DNA from: Prevotella sp.
GTDB lineage: Bacteria > Bacteroidota > Bacteroidia > Bacteroidales > Bacteroidaceae
DNA: 62,611 nucleotides
Assembly: GCA_017477435.1 (NCBI GenBank)
Contig: JAFUVV010000008.1
Span: 1 to 62,611 of the forward strand
Direction of reading: 5' to 3'
Shown: piece after piece, positions 21,109 through 29,542 of the stretch
How positions within the stretch are numbered: the stretch's first letter is position 1
How the letters are laid out: every line of letters begins with the position of its first letter
Notes under the pieces: generated by a model
Databases searched by the model: none
What the model saw: only the letters and a program-made list of their open reading frames with translations
Told to the model about the DNA's origin: nothing
Position numbers and translations under genes: made by a program

Positions 21109-21144
21109 CTTTTGCCACACAGCTACAGCAAAAGCTATTTTCTT
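21102..21144 (+). terminator. Intrinsic terminator of the histidine kinase gene
   Basis: A 14-bp perfect stem (21102-21115 with 21128-21141) has its 5' arm over the stop codon of the kinase gene and is followed by CTTTG. An A-tract before and T-rich end make it a possible terminator in both directions. Confidence 0.8.
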
Positions 21145-21189
21145 TGTATAGATTATATAGATGCTATAGATGGTATAGTGTCGGGTTTT

Positions 21190-21292
21190 GATAGCGTTGC
21201 TATCCGGCCTTGATAGTGCCGCTATCCGGCTTTGATAGAGCCGCTATCCGGCTTTGATAGCGTTGCTATCCGGCTTTGATAGTGCCGCCGTC
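21190..21292 (+). repeat. GATAG-family 22-bp tandem array, four full units (locus G)
   Basis: GATAG starts occur at 21190, 21212, 21234, 21256 and 21278, exactly 22 bp apart. Counted as CTATC-N7-GATAG, there are four intact units across 83 bp (21200-21282), with spacer CGGCTTT three times and CGGCCTT once. The inner palindrome is GATAGCGTTGCTATC in two places. The last right arm decays to CCGTC. The array ends 125 bases before the -7 element of the DUF177 gene and fills much of the gap 21109-21433. Confidence 0.93.
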
Positions 21293-21391
21293 CGGCTAAG
21301 GAAGGAGAGCCGCTTGCATTTGATGACATCGGGAGCAATACGACGTTTTTGAGGTTAAAAACCATGTAAGTCAAAAAAATATAAATTTTTA

Positions 21392-21424
21392 TTCGCTCTA
21401 AATGAAAAAAATGTTGTAACTTTG
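21392..21424 (+). promoter_or_regulatory. Promoter of the DUF177-rpmF-fabH operon
   Basis: TAACTTTG at 21417-21424 is a strong -7 match; TTCG at 21392-21395, 21 bases upstream, is a one-mismatch -33. The -7 element ends only nine bases before the ATG at 21434, so the mRNA would have a leader of about 4-6 bases. Confidence 0.7.
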
Positions 21425-21433
21425 CAGCCCGAT

Positions 21434-21979
21434 ATGAGTAGTCTCGATGAATTGAGGTTCGATCTGCTGCAGATGGGCAGTGTTGCCGACGAGCGCGAAG
21501 TGCATCTCACAGACGATTTTTTCAAGTCCGTCGGGGCGACCGAAGTCAGTCGCGGCGACGTTGATGTGACGCTGAAGGTGTCGGCTGTTGGCAGTAGCTT
21601 CAGAGCCGACTATGACTTCTGCGGCACGCTGGTGTTGCCGTGCGACATTTGTCTGGACGACATGGACCAGCCCGTGGAGGGCAGCGGGAGCCTTGTCGTC
21701 AGACTCGGTAAAGAGCCGGGCGAAGACGGCGATATCATCACCATCGACGAGAACGAAGGAATGCTCGACATGGCGTGGTACGTCTACGAATCGATAGCCC
21801 TTAGCATACCCATCAGGCACGTGCATGAGACTGGTAAGTGCAACGTTGCCATGACCGCACTCACCCGCGAGTACATCGCCGATTCCGACGGCGAGAGGAC
21901 AGCTGCCCGAAGCAGCGATGAGGAGCAGGACATCGACCCGCGCTGGGCAAAACTGAAGGGATTGAAAATCGAAGAATGA
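21434..21979 (+). CDS. DUF177 (YceD-like) family protein
   Basis: The 181-residue cytoplasmic protein belongs to the YceD/DUF177 family, whose gene lies next to rpmF in most bacteria and which has been linked to 23S rRNA/50S assembly. The family core is visible: DVTLKVSAVGSSFRADYDFCGTLVLPCDICLDDM, then SLVVRLGK and an acidic C-terminus ending DPRWAKLKGLKI. I chose ATG 21434 over the in-frame TTG at 21422, because that TTG is part of the -7 promoter element. L32 follows 116 bases later. Confidence 0.88.
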   Translation: MSSLDELRFDLLQMGSVADEREVHLTDDFFKSVGATEVSRGDVDVTLKVSAVGSSFRADYDFCGTLVLPCDICLDDMDQPVEGSGSLVVRLGKEPGEDGDIITIDENEGMLDMAWYVYESIALSIPIRHVHETGKCNVAMTALTREYIADSDGERTAARSSDEEQDIDPRWAKLKGLKIEE

Positions 21980-22095
21980 AAAATTGATTTCCCTGAAAAC
22001 GTAACGAAACAAGTATTAACAAGGAAGAGAGACGCAGCAGCAGACTGACACCTTCAGTCTGCAGGCTTCAATCTTCAATAACAAACAAAAAAATC

Positions 22096-22281
22096 ATGGC
22101 ACATCCTAAAAGAAGACAATCGAACACCCGTACCGCCAAGCGCAGAACTCACGACAAGGCTGTAGCTCCAACACTGGCAGTATGTCCAAACTGCGGCGCT
22201 TACTATGTTTATCACACCGTATGCCCCACATGTGGCTACTATCGCGGTAAAGTGGCTATCGAAAAAGAACTGGCTGAATAA
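22096..22281 (+). CDS. rpmF: 50S ribosomal protein L32
   Basis: The 61-residue protein starts MAHPKRRQSNTRTAKRRTHD, the L32 N-terminus. It keeps the four-cysteine zinc motif (CPNCGAYYVYHTVCPTCGYY), so this is the zinc-binding C+ form. It sits between DUF177 and fabH (8-base gap to fabH), the usual arrangement linking translation and lipid synthesis genes. Confidence 0.96.
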   Translation: MAHPKRRQSNTRTAKRRTHDKAVAPTLAVCPNCGAYYVYHTVCPTCGYYRGKVAIEKELAE

Positions 22282-22289
22282 GCTCTGCG

Positions 22290-23282
22290 ATGGGAAAAAT
22301 CAATGCGATAATCACAGGCGTCGGCGGATACGTGCCCGACTATGTGCTGACAAACGAAGAGTTGTCGCGCATGGTTGACACTACCGACGAGTGGATTATG
22401 ACGCGTGTCGGAATAAAAGAGCGCCACATTCTCACAGAAGAAGGCCTCGGCACGAGCTACATGGCCCGCAAAGCAGCAAAGCAGCTGCTGCAGAAGACTG
22501 GCACTGACCCCGACACCATCGACGCTCTGATAGTTACCACCACCACGCCCGACTATAAGTTCCCCTCAACGGCAAGCATCGTGCTGGGCAAGCTGGGACT
22601 GAAGAACGCCTTCGCGTTCGACTTCTCGGCCGCTTGCTGCGGATTTCTCTACTCCTTAGACGTGGCCGCCTCGATGATACAGTGCGGCCGGTATAAGAAG
22701 ATAATGGTCATCGGCGCCGACAAGATGTCGTCGCTCGTCGACTATCAGGACCGCGCCACATGCGTGCTCTTCGGCGACGGAGCCGGAGCAGTGCTCGTGG
22801 AAGGGACAGAAGAAGAAGGCATAGGAGTGCAGAACTCATTCTTCCGCACCGACGGAAAAGGACTGCCATACCTCCACCTGAAAGCCGGAGGGTCGGTATG
22901 TCCAGCAAGCCATTTCACCATCGACCATCGTCTGCACTACCTCTATCAGGAAGGGCGCACAGTGTTCCGCTTCGCCGTCACGGCAATGAGCGACGACGTG
23001 CTCGAGATAATGCGCATGAACAACCTGACCGCCGACGATGTCGACTGGGTCATCCCACACGAGGCCAACGTCAGAATAATCGAGGCAGTGGCAAAGAGAG
23101 CAGAGATACCCATGGAGAAAGTGGTGGTCAACATCGAGCGCTACGGCAACACCAGCGCAGCCACCATACCCCTCGCCCTCTGGGACCACGAGTCGCGACT
23201 GAAGAAAGGCGACAATATCGTCTTCACAGCCTTCGGAGCTGGATTCGTACACGGAGCCTCCTTCTATAAGTGGGCGTACTAA
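22290..23282 (+). CDS. fabH: 3-oxoacyl-ACP synthase III (KAS III)
   Basis: The 330-residue enzyme condenses acetyl-CoA or a branched acyl-CoA with malonyl-ACP to start fatty acid synthesis. The thiolase-fold catalytic set is present: Cys116 in SAACCGFLYSL, His in the IPHEANVRI motif, and Asn in GNTSAATIPLAL. The ending FTAFGAGFVHGASFYKWAY is typical. It follows rpmF by 8 bases, so it is probably translated from the same mRNA. In Bacteroidota the enzyme usually primes branched-chain fatty acids; that is inference here. Confidence 0.96.
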   Translation: MGKINAIITGVGGYVPDYVLTNEELSRMVDTTDEWIMTRVGIKERHILTEEGLGTSYMARKAAKQLLQKTGTDPDTIDALIVTTTTPDYKFPSTASIVLGKLGLKNAFAFDFSAACCGFLYSLDVAASMIQCGRYKKIMVIGADKMSSLVDYQDRATCVLFGDGAGAVLVEGTEEEGIGVQNSFFRTDGKGLPYLHLKAGGSVCPASHFTIDHRLHYLYQEGRTVFRFAVTAMSDDVLEIMRMNNLTADDVDWVIPHEANVRIIEAVAKRAEIPMEKVVVNIERYGNTSAATIPLALWDHESRLKKGDNIVFTAFGAGFVHGASFYKWAY

Positions 23283-23291
23283 TCTGTTGAT

Positions 23292-23377
23292 TGACAATTG
23301 ATAATCAGTGATTGACATTCAGCTGTCTGTGATGGTTGAAATGTCGTCGATGTGCGATTATCAGTTGTCAATTGTCA
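23292..23377. repeat. Inverted repeat in the fabH-era gap
   Basis: TGACAATTGATAATC (23292-23306) is inverted at 23356-23377, where the same arms recur with an extra GTTG-like insertion. It could fold into a long imperfect hairpin between fabH and era, or be a remnant of a dispersed element. There is no T run, so a terminator role is doubtful. Confidence 0.6.
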
Positions 23378-23402
23378 GTTTATATAACTAATAAAAACCG
23401 AT

Positions 23403-24329
23403 ATGCATAAAGCCGGATTCGTAAATATCGTAGGTAATCCCAACGTAGGAAAGTCGACGCTGATGAACCAACTCGTCGGCGAGAAAATATCCATCGCCAC
23501 CTTCAAGGCACAGACCACGCGCCACAGGATAATGGGAATAGTCAACACAGACGACATGCAGATCGTCTTCAGCGACACGCCGGGAGTGCTGAAGCCCAAC
23601 TACAAGTTGCAGGAGTCGATGCTCGCCTTCTCGGAGAGCGCCCTCGCCGATGCCGACGTGCTGCTCTACGTCACCGACGTGGTGGAGAATCCCGAGAAGA
23701 ACATGGACTTCCTGGAGAAGGTGCAGAAGATGGACATGCCCGTGCTGCTGCTGATAAACAAGATCGATCAGCTCGGCAAGAGCGACGGCGGCGAAGAGAA
23801 AAAGAAGAAACCGGCCAACCCCACCGAACTGCTCGGCCAGCTCGTGGAACGCTGGCACAAACTGCTACCGAAAGCAGAGATACTGCCGATATCGGCACTG
23901 AATAAGTTTGGAGTAGACATGCTCCTCAACCGCATCAAAGAACTCCTGCCCGACAGCCCGCCATATTTTGGGAAAGACCAGCTCACCGACAAGCCCGCAC
24001 GCTTCTTCGTGTCGGAGATAATACGCGAGAAAATCCTGCTCTACTACGACAAGGAAATACCATATTCCGTCGAGGTGCGCGTGGAAAGCTTCAAGGAAAG
24101 CGACAAACGGATAGACATCCGGGCAATCATCTACGTGGAGCGGGAGTCGCAGAAAGGAATCATCATCGGGCATCAGGGCGTGGCACTCAAGAAAGTAGGC
24201 ATGGAGTCGAGAAAGGCACTCGAGAAGTTCTTCGGGAAAAGCATATTCCTCGAGACATACGTGAAAGTCGACAAAGACTGGCGGAGCAATAAGCGCGAGC
24301 TCGACAGCTTCGGCTACAACCCCGAATAG
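23403..24329 (+). CDS. era: GTPase Era
   Basis: The 308-residue GTPase helps mature 16S rRNA and the 30S subunit. The G motifs are in order: [10 protein letters not shown] (G1, about residues 12-20), the switch QTTRHRIMG, DTPG (G3), NKID (G4), and ISAL (G5). A C-terminal KH RNA-binding domain includes KGIIIGHQGVALKKVGMESRKALEKFF. The length is normal. A charged Gly/Lys insertion (GGEEKKKKPA) follows the NKID motif. The gene is 53 bases upstream of der, so two ribosome-assembly GTPases are paired. Confidence 0.96.
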   Translation: MHKAGFVNIVGNPNVGKSTLMNQLVGEKISIATFKAQTTRHRIMGIVNTDDMQIVFSDTPGVLKPNYKLQESMLAFSESALADADVLLYVTDVVENPEKNMDFLEKVQKMDMPVLLLINKIDQLGKSDGGEEKKKKPANPTELLGQLVERWHKLLPKAEILPISALNKFGVDMLLNRIKELLPDSPPYFGKDQLTDKPARFFVSEIIREKILLYYDKEIPYSVEVRVESFKESDKRIDIRAIIYVERESQKGIIIGHQGVALKKVGMESRKALEKFFGKSIFLETYVKVDKDWRSNKRELDSFGYNPE

Positions 24330-24382
24330 GAGATATTTTTTTACCGACATTTTTCAAGTATAAATAGAGGAGGAACCATAAC

Positions 24383-25696
24383 ATGGGAAACTTAGTAGCG
24401 ATAGTAGGACGCCCCAACGTGGGCAAGTCGACACTCTTCAATCGTCTGACGCAGTCGCGCCAGGCCATTGTCAGCGATACTGCCGGCACCACCCGCGACC
24501 GTCAGTACGGTAAATGCGACTGGAACGGACGCGAGTTCTCCGTCGTCGACACCGGCGGATGGGTGGTGAACAGCGACGATGTGTTCGAGGAGGAGATACG
24601 CAAACAGGTAATTGTGGCCACCGAAGAGGCCGACCTGCTGCTCTTCCTTGTCGACGGGCAAAACGGTCTCACCGACTGGGATGAGGACGTGGCCCGCATC
24701 CTCCGACGCACAAAGCTGCCCGTGCTGCTCGTAGTGAACAAGGTCGACAACAACGAGAATATCTACATGTCGGCAGAGTTCTACAAGCTGGGCCTTGGCG
24801 AACCCATCTGCATCAGTGCCGCTACAGGGTCAGGCACCGGCGACCTCCTCGACGAGGTGATGTCGCGTCTGCCCGAAGGAAAGGCCGAACTGATAGAGGA
24901 AGGCATCCCCCGCTTTGCGGTCGTAGGACGTCCGAACGCCGGAAAATCAAGCCTCGTGAATGCCTTCATTGGCGAGGAGCGCCACATAGTGACCGACATC
25001 GCCGGCACCACACGCGACAGCATCTACACACGGTTCGATAAGTTCGGATTCGACTTCTATCTCGTTGATACAGCCGGCATACGCCGCAAGAACAAGGTGA
25101 CCGAAGACCTGGAGTTCTATAGCGTCATGCGCAGCATCCGTGCCATTGAGAACAGCGACGTATGCATACTCATGATCGACGCCACCAGAGGCATCGAAGC
25201 GCAAGACATGAACATCTTCCAGCTCATACAGAAGAACAACAAGTCGCTCGTGGTGGTTGTGAACAAATGGGATCTGGTTGACAACAAGGACCAGATAGTC
25301 ATAAAGACCTTCGAGAATGCCATACGCGAGAGAATGGCTCCCTTTGTTGACTTCCCGATCATCTTCGCCTCTGCGCTCACCAAGCAGCGCATCTTCAAGG
25401 TGCTTGAAAAAGCGAAGGAGGTGTATTTGAACCGCACGTCGCGGGTGGGAACTACTAAACTCAACGACGTGATGCTACCGCTCATCGAGGCATTCCCGCC
25501 GCCATCCATCAAGGGCAAGTTTATCAAGATAAAGTATTGCGCACAGTTGCCGGACACGCAGATTCCGTCGTTCGTCTTCTATGCAAATCTGCCTCAATAT
25601 GTCAAGGAACCCTACAAGCGCTTCCTTGAAAACAAGATCAGGGAAAACTGGCCTATGCACGGCTGCCCGATAAACATCTTCATACGTCAGAAATAG
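24383..25696 (+). CDS. der: GTPase Der (EngA)
   Basis: The 437-residue protein is a tandem GTPase needed for 50S assembly. It has two G domains, each with P-loop and DTxG motifs: [11 protein letters not shown]...DTGGW, and from about residue 178 [11 protein letters not shown]...DTAGIRRK, with NKVD and NKWD respectively. The C-terminal KH-like domain ends [17 protein letters not shown], as is typical. The next gene's ATG follows two bases after this stop, suggesting translational coupling. Confidence 0.97.
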   Translation: MGNLVAIVGRPNVGKSTLFNRLTQSRQAIVSDTAGTTRDRQYGKCDWNGREFSVVDTGGWVVNSDDVFEEEIRKQVIVATEEADLLLFLVDGQNGLTDWDEDVARILRRTKLPVLLVVNKVDNNENIYMSAEFYKLGLGEPICISAATGSGTGDLLDEVMSRLPEGKAELIEEGIPRFAVVGRPNAGKSSLVNAFIGEERHIVTDIAGTTRDSIYTRFDKFGFDFYLVDTAGIRRKNKVTEDLEFYSVMRSIRAIENSDVCILMIDATRGIEAQDMNIFQLIQKNNKSLVVVVNKWDLVDNKDQIVIKTFENAIRERMAPFVDFPIIFASALTKQRIFKVLEKAKEVYLNRTSRVGTTKLNDVMLPLIEAFPPPSIKGKFIKIKYCAQLPDTQIPSFVFYANLPQYVKEPYKRFLENKIRENWPMHGCPINIFIRQK

Positions 25697-25697
25697 G

Positions 25698-26093
25698 ATG
25701 AGAAAGTCTTTTTTAGTCATTGTCGTTGCCATTGCTGCGATGCTCGTTGCAGGGTGTCGCAACGATAACCAGGGCGAGCTTGCTGCACGCACTGCAAAGC
25801 TCTACTACGATGCTCTGCTCGAGGGGCGGTATGAGCAGTTTGTCGATGGAACTTATCATAAGGACAGCCTCCGTCCGCAGTATCGGCAGCAGCTGATAGA
25901 CAATGCCCGGATGTTCGTCGGTCAACAGCAGGACGAGCACCGCGGAATACGCGAGGTGAGGGTGTCCGACTATAAGCTCGACAGCATTACTACCGACTGC
26001 AATGTGTTCCTCGTCTTTGCCTATGGCGACAGTACGAGCGAGGAGGTACTCGTGCCGATGACGGAAAAGGACGGCGTATGGCTGATGAAGTAA
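25698..26093 (+). CDS. Small putative lipoprotein, NTF2-like
   Basis: The 131-residue protein starts with a lipoprotein signal (MRKSFLVIVVAIAAMLVAGCRND; Cys20 is the likely lipid site). The mature part reads like a DUF4878/NTF2-like fold: AKLYYDALLEGRYEQFVDGTY, then a strand-rich end with FLVFAYGDSTSEEVLVPMTEKDGVWLMK. Family membership is from pattern memory and is tentative. The gene begins one base after the der stop codon, so it is the last gene of the era-der group and is followed by a strong terminator. It would sit in the periplasm or on the outer membrane. Confidence 0.75.
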   Translation: MRKSFLVIVVAIAAMLVAGCRNDNQGELAARTAKLYYDALLEGRYEQFVDGTYHKDSLRPQYRQQLIDNARMFVGQQQDEHRGIREVRVSDYKLDSITTDCNVFLVFAYGDSTSEEVLVPMTEKDGVWLMK

Positions 26094-26139
26094 AAAGATC
26101 CTCTTACTTTCGAAGGTTATGTAAATAGGGATAAATAGT

Positions 26140-26180
26140 AAAGCCCTCTCTGTAAATCGTGTTGCAGAGAGGGCTTTTTT
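26140..26180. terminator. Intrinsic terminator between the der and mla transcripts
   Basis: AAAGCCCTCTCTG (26140-26152) pairs with CAGAGAGGGCTTT (26165-26177), 13 bp, followed by TTTTTT on the plus strand. On the minus strand the hairpin is followed by TTTACTATTT, so it may also end the ABC-transporter transcript. Confidence 0.92.
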
Positions 26181-26236
26181 GTGTTCTGAGGAGCATCTGT
26201 GCCCTTATGATGAGATTCGTCTGTAAGGCTGCTATG

Positions 26237-27013
26237 TCATTCGTGGGCTTCCATCTCGCGCTGTTCCTCTTCCTTCACTTTCTTCAGGAGGTCGCTGGCG
26301 AAGATGAAATCGCTAAGATGTTTGTTTGTGGATGAGATTATCTGGCTGCTGTTGCCTGTCCAGTCGGCTCGGCCTTTGTAGATGAACACGATATTCTCGC
26401 CGATGCCCATCACGGAGTTCATGTCGTGGGTGTTGATGATGGTCGTCGTGTTGAAATCCTTCGTGATGCCCGACAGCAGCTCGTCGATTACGAGGCTTGT
26501 CTTCGGGTCGAGGCCGGAGTTCGGCTCGTCGCAGAAGAGGTATTTCGGATTGAGCACGATGGCGCGTGCTATTGCCACGCGTTTCTGCATTCCTCCTGAT
26601 AGTTCGCCGGGGTATTTGTTTTGTGCGTCGACGAGCTTGACGCGTGCCAGACAGTCTTGTGCTCGTTTCACCCGTTCGCGGTAGTTCATTGTGGAGAACA
26701 TGTCGAGGGGGAACATCACGTTCTCCAGTACCGACATCGAGTCGAACAGGGCCGCGTTCTGGAATATCATGCCCATTTCCCGACGCATGTGTACCTTTTC
26801 TTTCTTCGACATTGCCACGAAGTTGCGACCGTCGTAGAGCACCTCGCCCGACGTGGGGTCGAGCAGTCCCACGAGGTTTTTCATGAGCACGGTCTTGCCC
26901 GAACCGCTTTGTCCGATGATGAGATTTGTGGTTCCGTCTTTGAACACGGCGTTGATGTCGTGAAGCACTTCCTTGTCTTCGAACGATTTATATAGATTTT
27001 TTACTTCGATCAT
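26237..27013 (-). CDS. MlaF-like ABC transporter ATP-binding protein
   Basis: The 258-residue ATPase would power lipid transport between the membranes (Mla system). It has Walker A GQSGSGKT near residue 34-41, the Q-loop region MIFQNAALFDSMSVLENVMFPL, the ABC signature LSGGMQKRVAIARAI, and Walker B YLFCDEPNSGLDP. DMNSV-type H-loop His is in NTHDMNS. The MlaE-type permease lies 728 bases upstream, separated by an inserted small gene and repeats. No mlaD/MCE gene is next to it in this window. Confidence 0.92.
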   Translation of the reverse strand: MIEVKNLYKSFEDKEVLHDINAVFKDGTTNLIIGQSGSGKTVLMKNLVGLLDPTSGEVLYDGRNFVAMSKKEKVHMRREMGMIFQNAALFDSMSVLENVMFPLDMFSTMNYRERVKRAQDCLARVKLVDAQNKYPGELSGGMQKRVAIARAIVLNPKYLFCDEPNSGLDPKTSLVIDELLSGITKDFNTTTIINTHDMNSVMGIGENIVFIYKGRADWTGNSSQIISSTNKHLSDFIFASDLLKKVKEEEQREMEAHE

Positions 27014-27029
27014 TGTGTTTGTTATTTAG

Positions 27030-27092
27030 CTGGGGAGTTAGCGGGAGTTAATGGGAGTTAGCCGACTTCGTCGGCGGGAGTTAACGGACATG
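27030..27092. repeat. Left repeat cluster beside the four-helix-bundle gene
   Basis: Short GGGAGTTA-type units of about 10 bp (GGGAGTTAGC, GGGAGTTAAT, GGGAGTTAGC) lead into the hairpin GCCGAC-TTC-GTCGGC and then GGGAGTTAACGGACATGT. The block is the inverse of the repeats at 27550-27735, so the small gene lies between inverted copies. Confidence 0.85.
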
Positions 27093-27124
27093 TGCAAGGC
27101 TATTTCTCTGCTTTTGGAGTTAAA

Positions 27125-27502
27125 TTAGTCTTTTATTCCATTATTATCGATAATACCTTTTGAATAGGCATTGAGAAGCCAACTTGTCTTTTCTATTTTC
27201 TCGTTCAGTTTATTATACTCTGTGGTGTCAATATAGTTCAAATCGTGTGCAAGTAATATGTAGTATCTGCATTCTTCCAAGCTTCCCTGTGATATATTTA
27301 GGAATCTCAACTTGTCAGGTTTGCTTAGCTTTCTATATCCCTCGGCAATGTTTGCTGCAATTGAGACTGCTGCTCTTTGAAATTGCGAACATAGTCCGAA
27401 ACGTTCATATTCAGGGAAATACTTGCATGTGGTATAAACTTCAAGCACGAATTCATGTGCTTTTTGCCATGCAATAATATCTTTAAACGATTGCGACGTC
27501 AT
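27125..27502 (-). CDS. Four helix bundle protein (23S rRNA intervening-sequence / Avd-like family)
   Basis: The 125-residue protein matches the four-helix-bundle family found in 23S rRNA intervening sequences and, as Avd, in diversity-generating retroelements. Characteristic stretches are FKDIIAWQKAHEFVLEVY at the N-terminus, FGLCSQFQRAAVSIAANIAEGYRK in the middle, and FLNISQGSLEECRYYILLAHDLNYI. No reverse transcriptase, template/variable repeat or rRNA is nearby. It interrupts a permease-ATPase gene pair and is bracketed by inverted repeats, which suggests a passive mobile cassette. Its function is unknown; nucleic-acid binding is plausible for the family. Confidence 0.9.
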   Translation of the reverse strand: MTSQSFKDIIAWQKAHEFVLEVYTTCKYFPEYERFGLCSQFQRAAVSIAANIAEGYRKLSKPDKLRFLNISQGSLEECRYYILLAHDLNYIDTTEYNKLNEKIEKTSWLLNAYSKGIIDNNGIKD

Positions 27503-27549
27503 TGTGTATTTATATTTTATTTCAATTATTCAAATCTCACATCTATAAA

Positions 27550-27735
27550 CTCCCATTAACTCCATTCCACCATAAAGTCAAATGTCCGTTAACTCCCGCC
27601 GACGCAGTCGGCTAACTCCTGCTAACTCTCATTAACTCCCATAACCTCCATTCTCCCGTAAGGTCAAATGTCCGTTAACTCCTGCCGACGAAGTCGGCTA
27701 ACTCTCATTAACTCCCGCTAACTCCTGTTAACGCC
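27550..27735. repeat. Right repeat cluster: two 86-bp-spaced copies
   Basis: The sequence GTCAAATGTCCGTTAACT starts at 27577 and again at 27663, 86 bp apart. Each copy is followed by a GCCGACG-N-AGTCGGC hairpin and a run of TAACTCC/ATTAACTCCC units. They are inverted relative to the copy at 27030-27092. The second copy ends next to the permease stop codon at 27742. Confidence 0.88.
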
Positions 27736-27741
27736 CTTTCC

Positions 27742-28500
27742 TCAGCTCAGCAGCTGTGTGAGGAAGACGTCGGAGAAGAGGATGAGAACGCTTGAGCACA
27801 CCACTGCGTCGGTCGATGCCTTGCCCACTTCCACCGATCCTCCCTCGACGGTGTAGCCGAAGAAGGAGCTCACGCTTGCGATGATGAAGGCGAAGAACAT
27901 GCTCTTGATGATGCTCATCCACACGAACCACGATGTGAAGGCGTGCTGCAGTCCTGCGGTGAGGTCGTCGGCAGAGAGTATTCCTCCCACCCATGCCGTG
28001 GCGTAGGCGCCCAGTATGCCTGTGGCGGAGGAGAAGATGACGAGGAACGGCATGATGGTGAGCAGGCCGCAGATCTTCGGAAGGATGAGGTAGGAGGCTG
28101 AGTTCACGCCCATTATCTCGAGCGCGTCTATCTGCTGTGTCACTCTCATCGTGCCCAGCTCGGAGGCGATGTTCGACCCCACCTTTCCCGACAATATCAG
28201 GCACATTATCGACGAGGAGAACTCCAGCAGGAGTATCTCGCGCGTCGTGTAGCCCACTGTCCAGCGGGGCATCCACGGGCTTTCGATGTTCACCTTCATC
28301 TGTATGCATATCACGGCTCCGATGAAAAACGATATGAGCAGTACGATGCCGATGGAGTCCACTCCCAGTGCCGACATCTCCTTCACGTATTGTTTCCAGA
28401 ACATGCGCAGCCTCTCGGGGCGGGCAAACGTGCGACCCATCAGTATGATGTACCGACCGAAAGTGGTCAGGGCATTGCTGACGATATTACCTTTGTGCAT
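27742..28500 (-). CDS. MlaE-like ABC transporter permease
   Basis: The 252-residue inner-membrane permease belongs to the MlaE family, which moves phospholipids with MCE proteins. Several hydrophobic helices are clear (SIGIVLLISFFIGAVICIQM; LPKICGLLTIMPFLVIFSSATGILGAYATAW; SMFFAFIIASVSSFFGY). The conserved ELGTMRVTQQIDALEIMGVN motif, which faces the ATPase, is near residue 133-152. It would normally be directly followed by the ATPase gene; here 728 bases containing a four-helix-bundle gene separate them. A TACTTTTG promoter element lies upstream, divergent from lptB. Confidence 0.93.
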   Translation of the reverse strand: MHKGNIVSNALTTFGRYIILMGRTFARPERLRMFWKQYVKEMSALGVDSIGIVLLISFFIGAVICIQMKVNIESPWMPRWTVGYTTREILLLEFSSSIMCLILSGKVGSNIASELGTMRVTQQIDALEIMGVNSASYLILPKICGLLTIMPFLVIFSSATGILGAYATAWVGGILSADDLTAGLQHAFTSWFVWMSIIKSMFFAFIIASVSSFFGYTVEGGSVEVGKASTDAVVCSSVLILFSDVFLTQLLS

Positions 28501-28547
28501 ATTTCTCTTTTTTATCTTCGCTATGCGTTGTTTTCTCTTTCCAACGG

Positions 28548-28555
28548 CAAAAGTA
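28548..28555 (-). promoter_or_regulatory. -7 promoter element of the MlaE-like gene
   Basis: On the minus strand the sequence reads TACTTTTG, fitting TAnnTTTG, about 48 bases before the start codon. No clear -33 TTTG is seen at the right distance, so strength is uncertain. Confidence 0.55.
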
Positions 28556-28629
28556 GTTAAAAATGAAAAAAAAACATAATAATCGCTTTGGTTTTTGCTT
28601 TTTATAAGTGTTGTTACGCCCTTTTTTCA

Positions 28630-28637
28630 TAATTTTG
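28630..28637 (+). promoter_or_regulatory. -7 promoter element of lptB
   Basis: TAATTTTG fits TAnnTTTG and ends 22 bases before the lptB start codon. It is back to back with the divergent MlaE-like promoter; the -33 match is poor. Confidence 0.6.
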
Positions 28638-28659
28638 CTTTCAAATAGACAATTATTCA

Positions 28660-29481
28660 ATGGATACAACCACCGACAGATATGCCGTCGACGTCTCCGA
28701 GCTCCGCACCGACGGGCTTGTGAAGATCTATGGCAAGCGCACCGTGGCCAACGGCGTGTCGTTCAACGTGCGCCAGGGAGAAATCGTGGGGCTGCTCGGG
28801 CCCAACGGAGCCGGAAAGACAACATCGTTCTACATGACAACGGGACTCGTAGTGCCCAATGCAGGCCACGCCTATCTCAACGACGAGGAGATAACCGCCT
28901 ACCCTGTCTACAAGCATGCGCGTGCCGGTATCGGCTATCTGCCGCAGGAAGCATCGGTGTTCCGAAACATGAGCGTGGAAGACAACATCCTCTCTGTGCT
29001 CGAGATGACCGGCCGCCCGAAGGACTATCAGATGGAGAAGCTCGAACAGCTCATCCGCGAGTTCCGCCTCGAGAAGGTGCGCAAGAACAAGGGCAACCAG
29101 CTCTCCGGCGGCGAGCGACGACGCACGGAGATAGCACGATGCCTCGCCATCGACCCGAAGTTCATCATGCTCGACGAACCATTCGCAGGCGTAGACCCCA
29201 TCGCCGTGGAAGACATACAGCACATCGTGTGGCGACTGAAATACAAGAACATCGGAATACTCATCACCGACCACAACGTCGACGAGACGCTCACCATCAC
29301 CGACCGCGCCTATATTCTCTTCGAAGGAAAGATCCTCTTCCAGGGCACCCCCGAGGAACTCGCCTCCAACAGCATCGTGAAGGAGAAATATCTCACCAAG
29401 TCGTTCGTCCTCAGAAAGAAAGACTTCCAGCTCATCGACGACGAGAAAACCGAGGCTGAAGCGTCTTCTGCCGAAGGCTAA
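28660..29481 (+). CDS. lptB: LPS export ABC transporter ATP-binding protein LptB
   Basis: The 273-residue ATPase drives LPS extraction by LptFG. Motifs: Walker [10 protein letters not shown] (about residues 47-55), Q-loop [21 protein letters not shown], signature [16 protein letters not shown], Walker [14 protein letters not shown], and H-loop [10 protein letters not shown]. An N-terminal extension of about 15 residues and an acidic C-terminal tail ([14 protein letters not shown]) exceed the E. coli length of 241. The stop codon and last three codons lie inside the first unit of a 22-bp repeat, so repeat spread may have reshaped the C-terminus. The OstA-like protein at 55620 belongs to the same LPS pathway. 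Confidence 0.95.
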   Translation: MDTTTDRYAVDVSELRTDGLVKIYGKRTVANGVSFNVRQGEIVGLLGPNGAGKTTSFYMTTGLVVPNAGHAYLNDEEITAYPVYKHARAGIGYLPQEASVFRNMSVEDNILSVLEMTGRPKDYQMEKLEQLIREFRLEKVRKNKGNQLSGGERRRTEIARCLAIDPKFIMLDEPFAGVDPIAVEDIQHIVWRLKYKNIGILITDHNVDETLTITDRAYILFEGKILFQGTPEELASNSIVKEKYLTKSFVLRKKDFQLIDDEKTEAEASSAEG

Positions 29482-29535
29482 AAGCCCCTTAGCCACAGGC
29501 TAAAGCCCCATCAGCCGAAGGCTACAGGGCGTTCA
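29470..29535 (+). repeat. GGCT/AGCC 22-bp tandem repeat overlapping the lptB stop
   Basis: Three 22-bp units start at 29470, 29492 and 29514. Each begins GCC(G/A)(A/C)AGGCT; the first two continue into AAAAGCCCC or AAAGCCCC. Read as arms, GGCT-N11-AGCC is joined by 3-base linkers (palindrome AGCC-GAA-GGCT). The AAAGCC core recalls the GTAC and GATAG families, and a GTAC array starts eight bases further on. Only two full armed units exist. Confidence 0.75.
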
Positions 29536-29542
29536 GACAACA

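Noticed and set aside
27125-27502. Diversity-generating retroelement based on the Avd-like protein
   Set aside because: No reverse transcriptase, template repeat or variable repeat is in the window.
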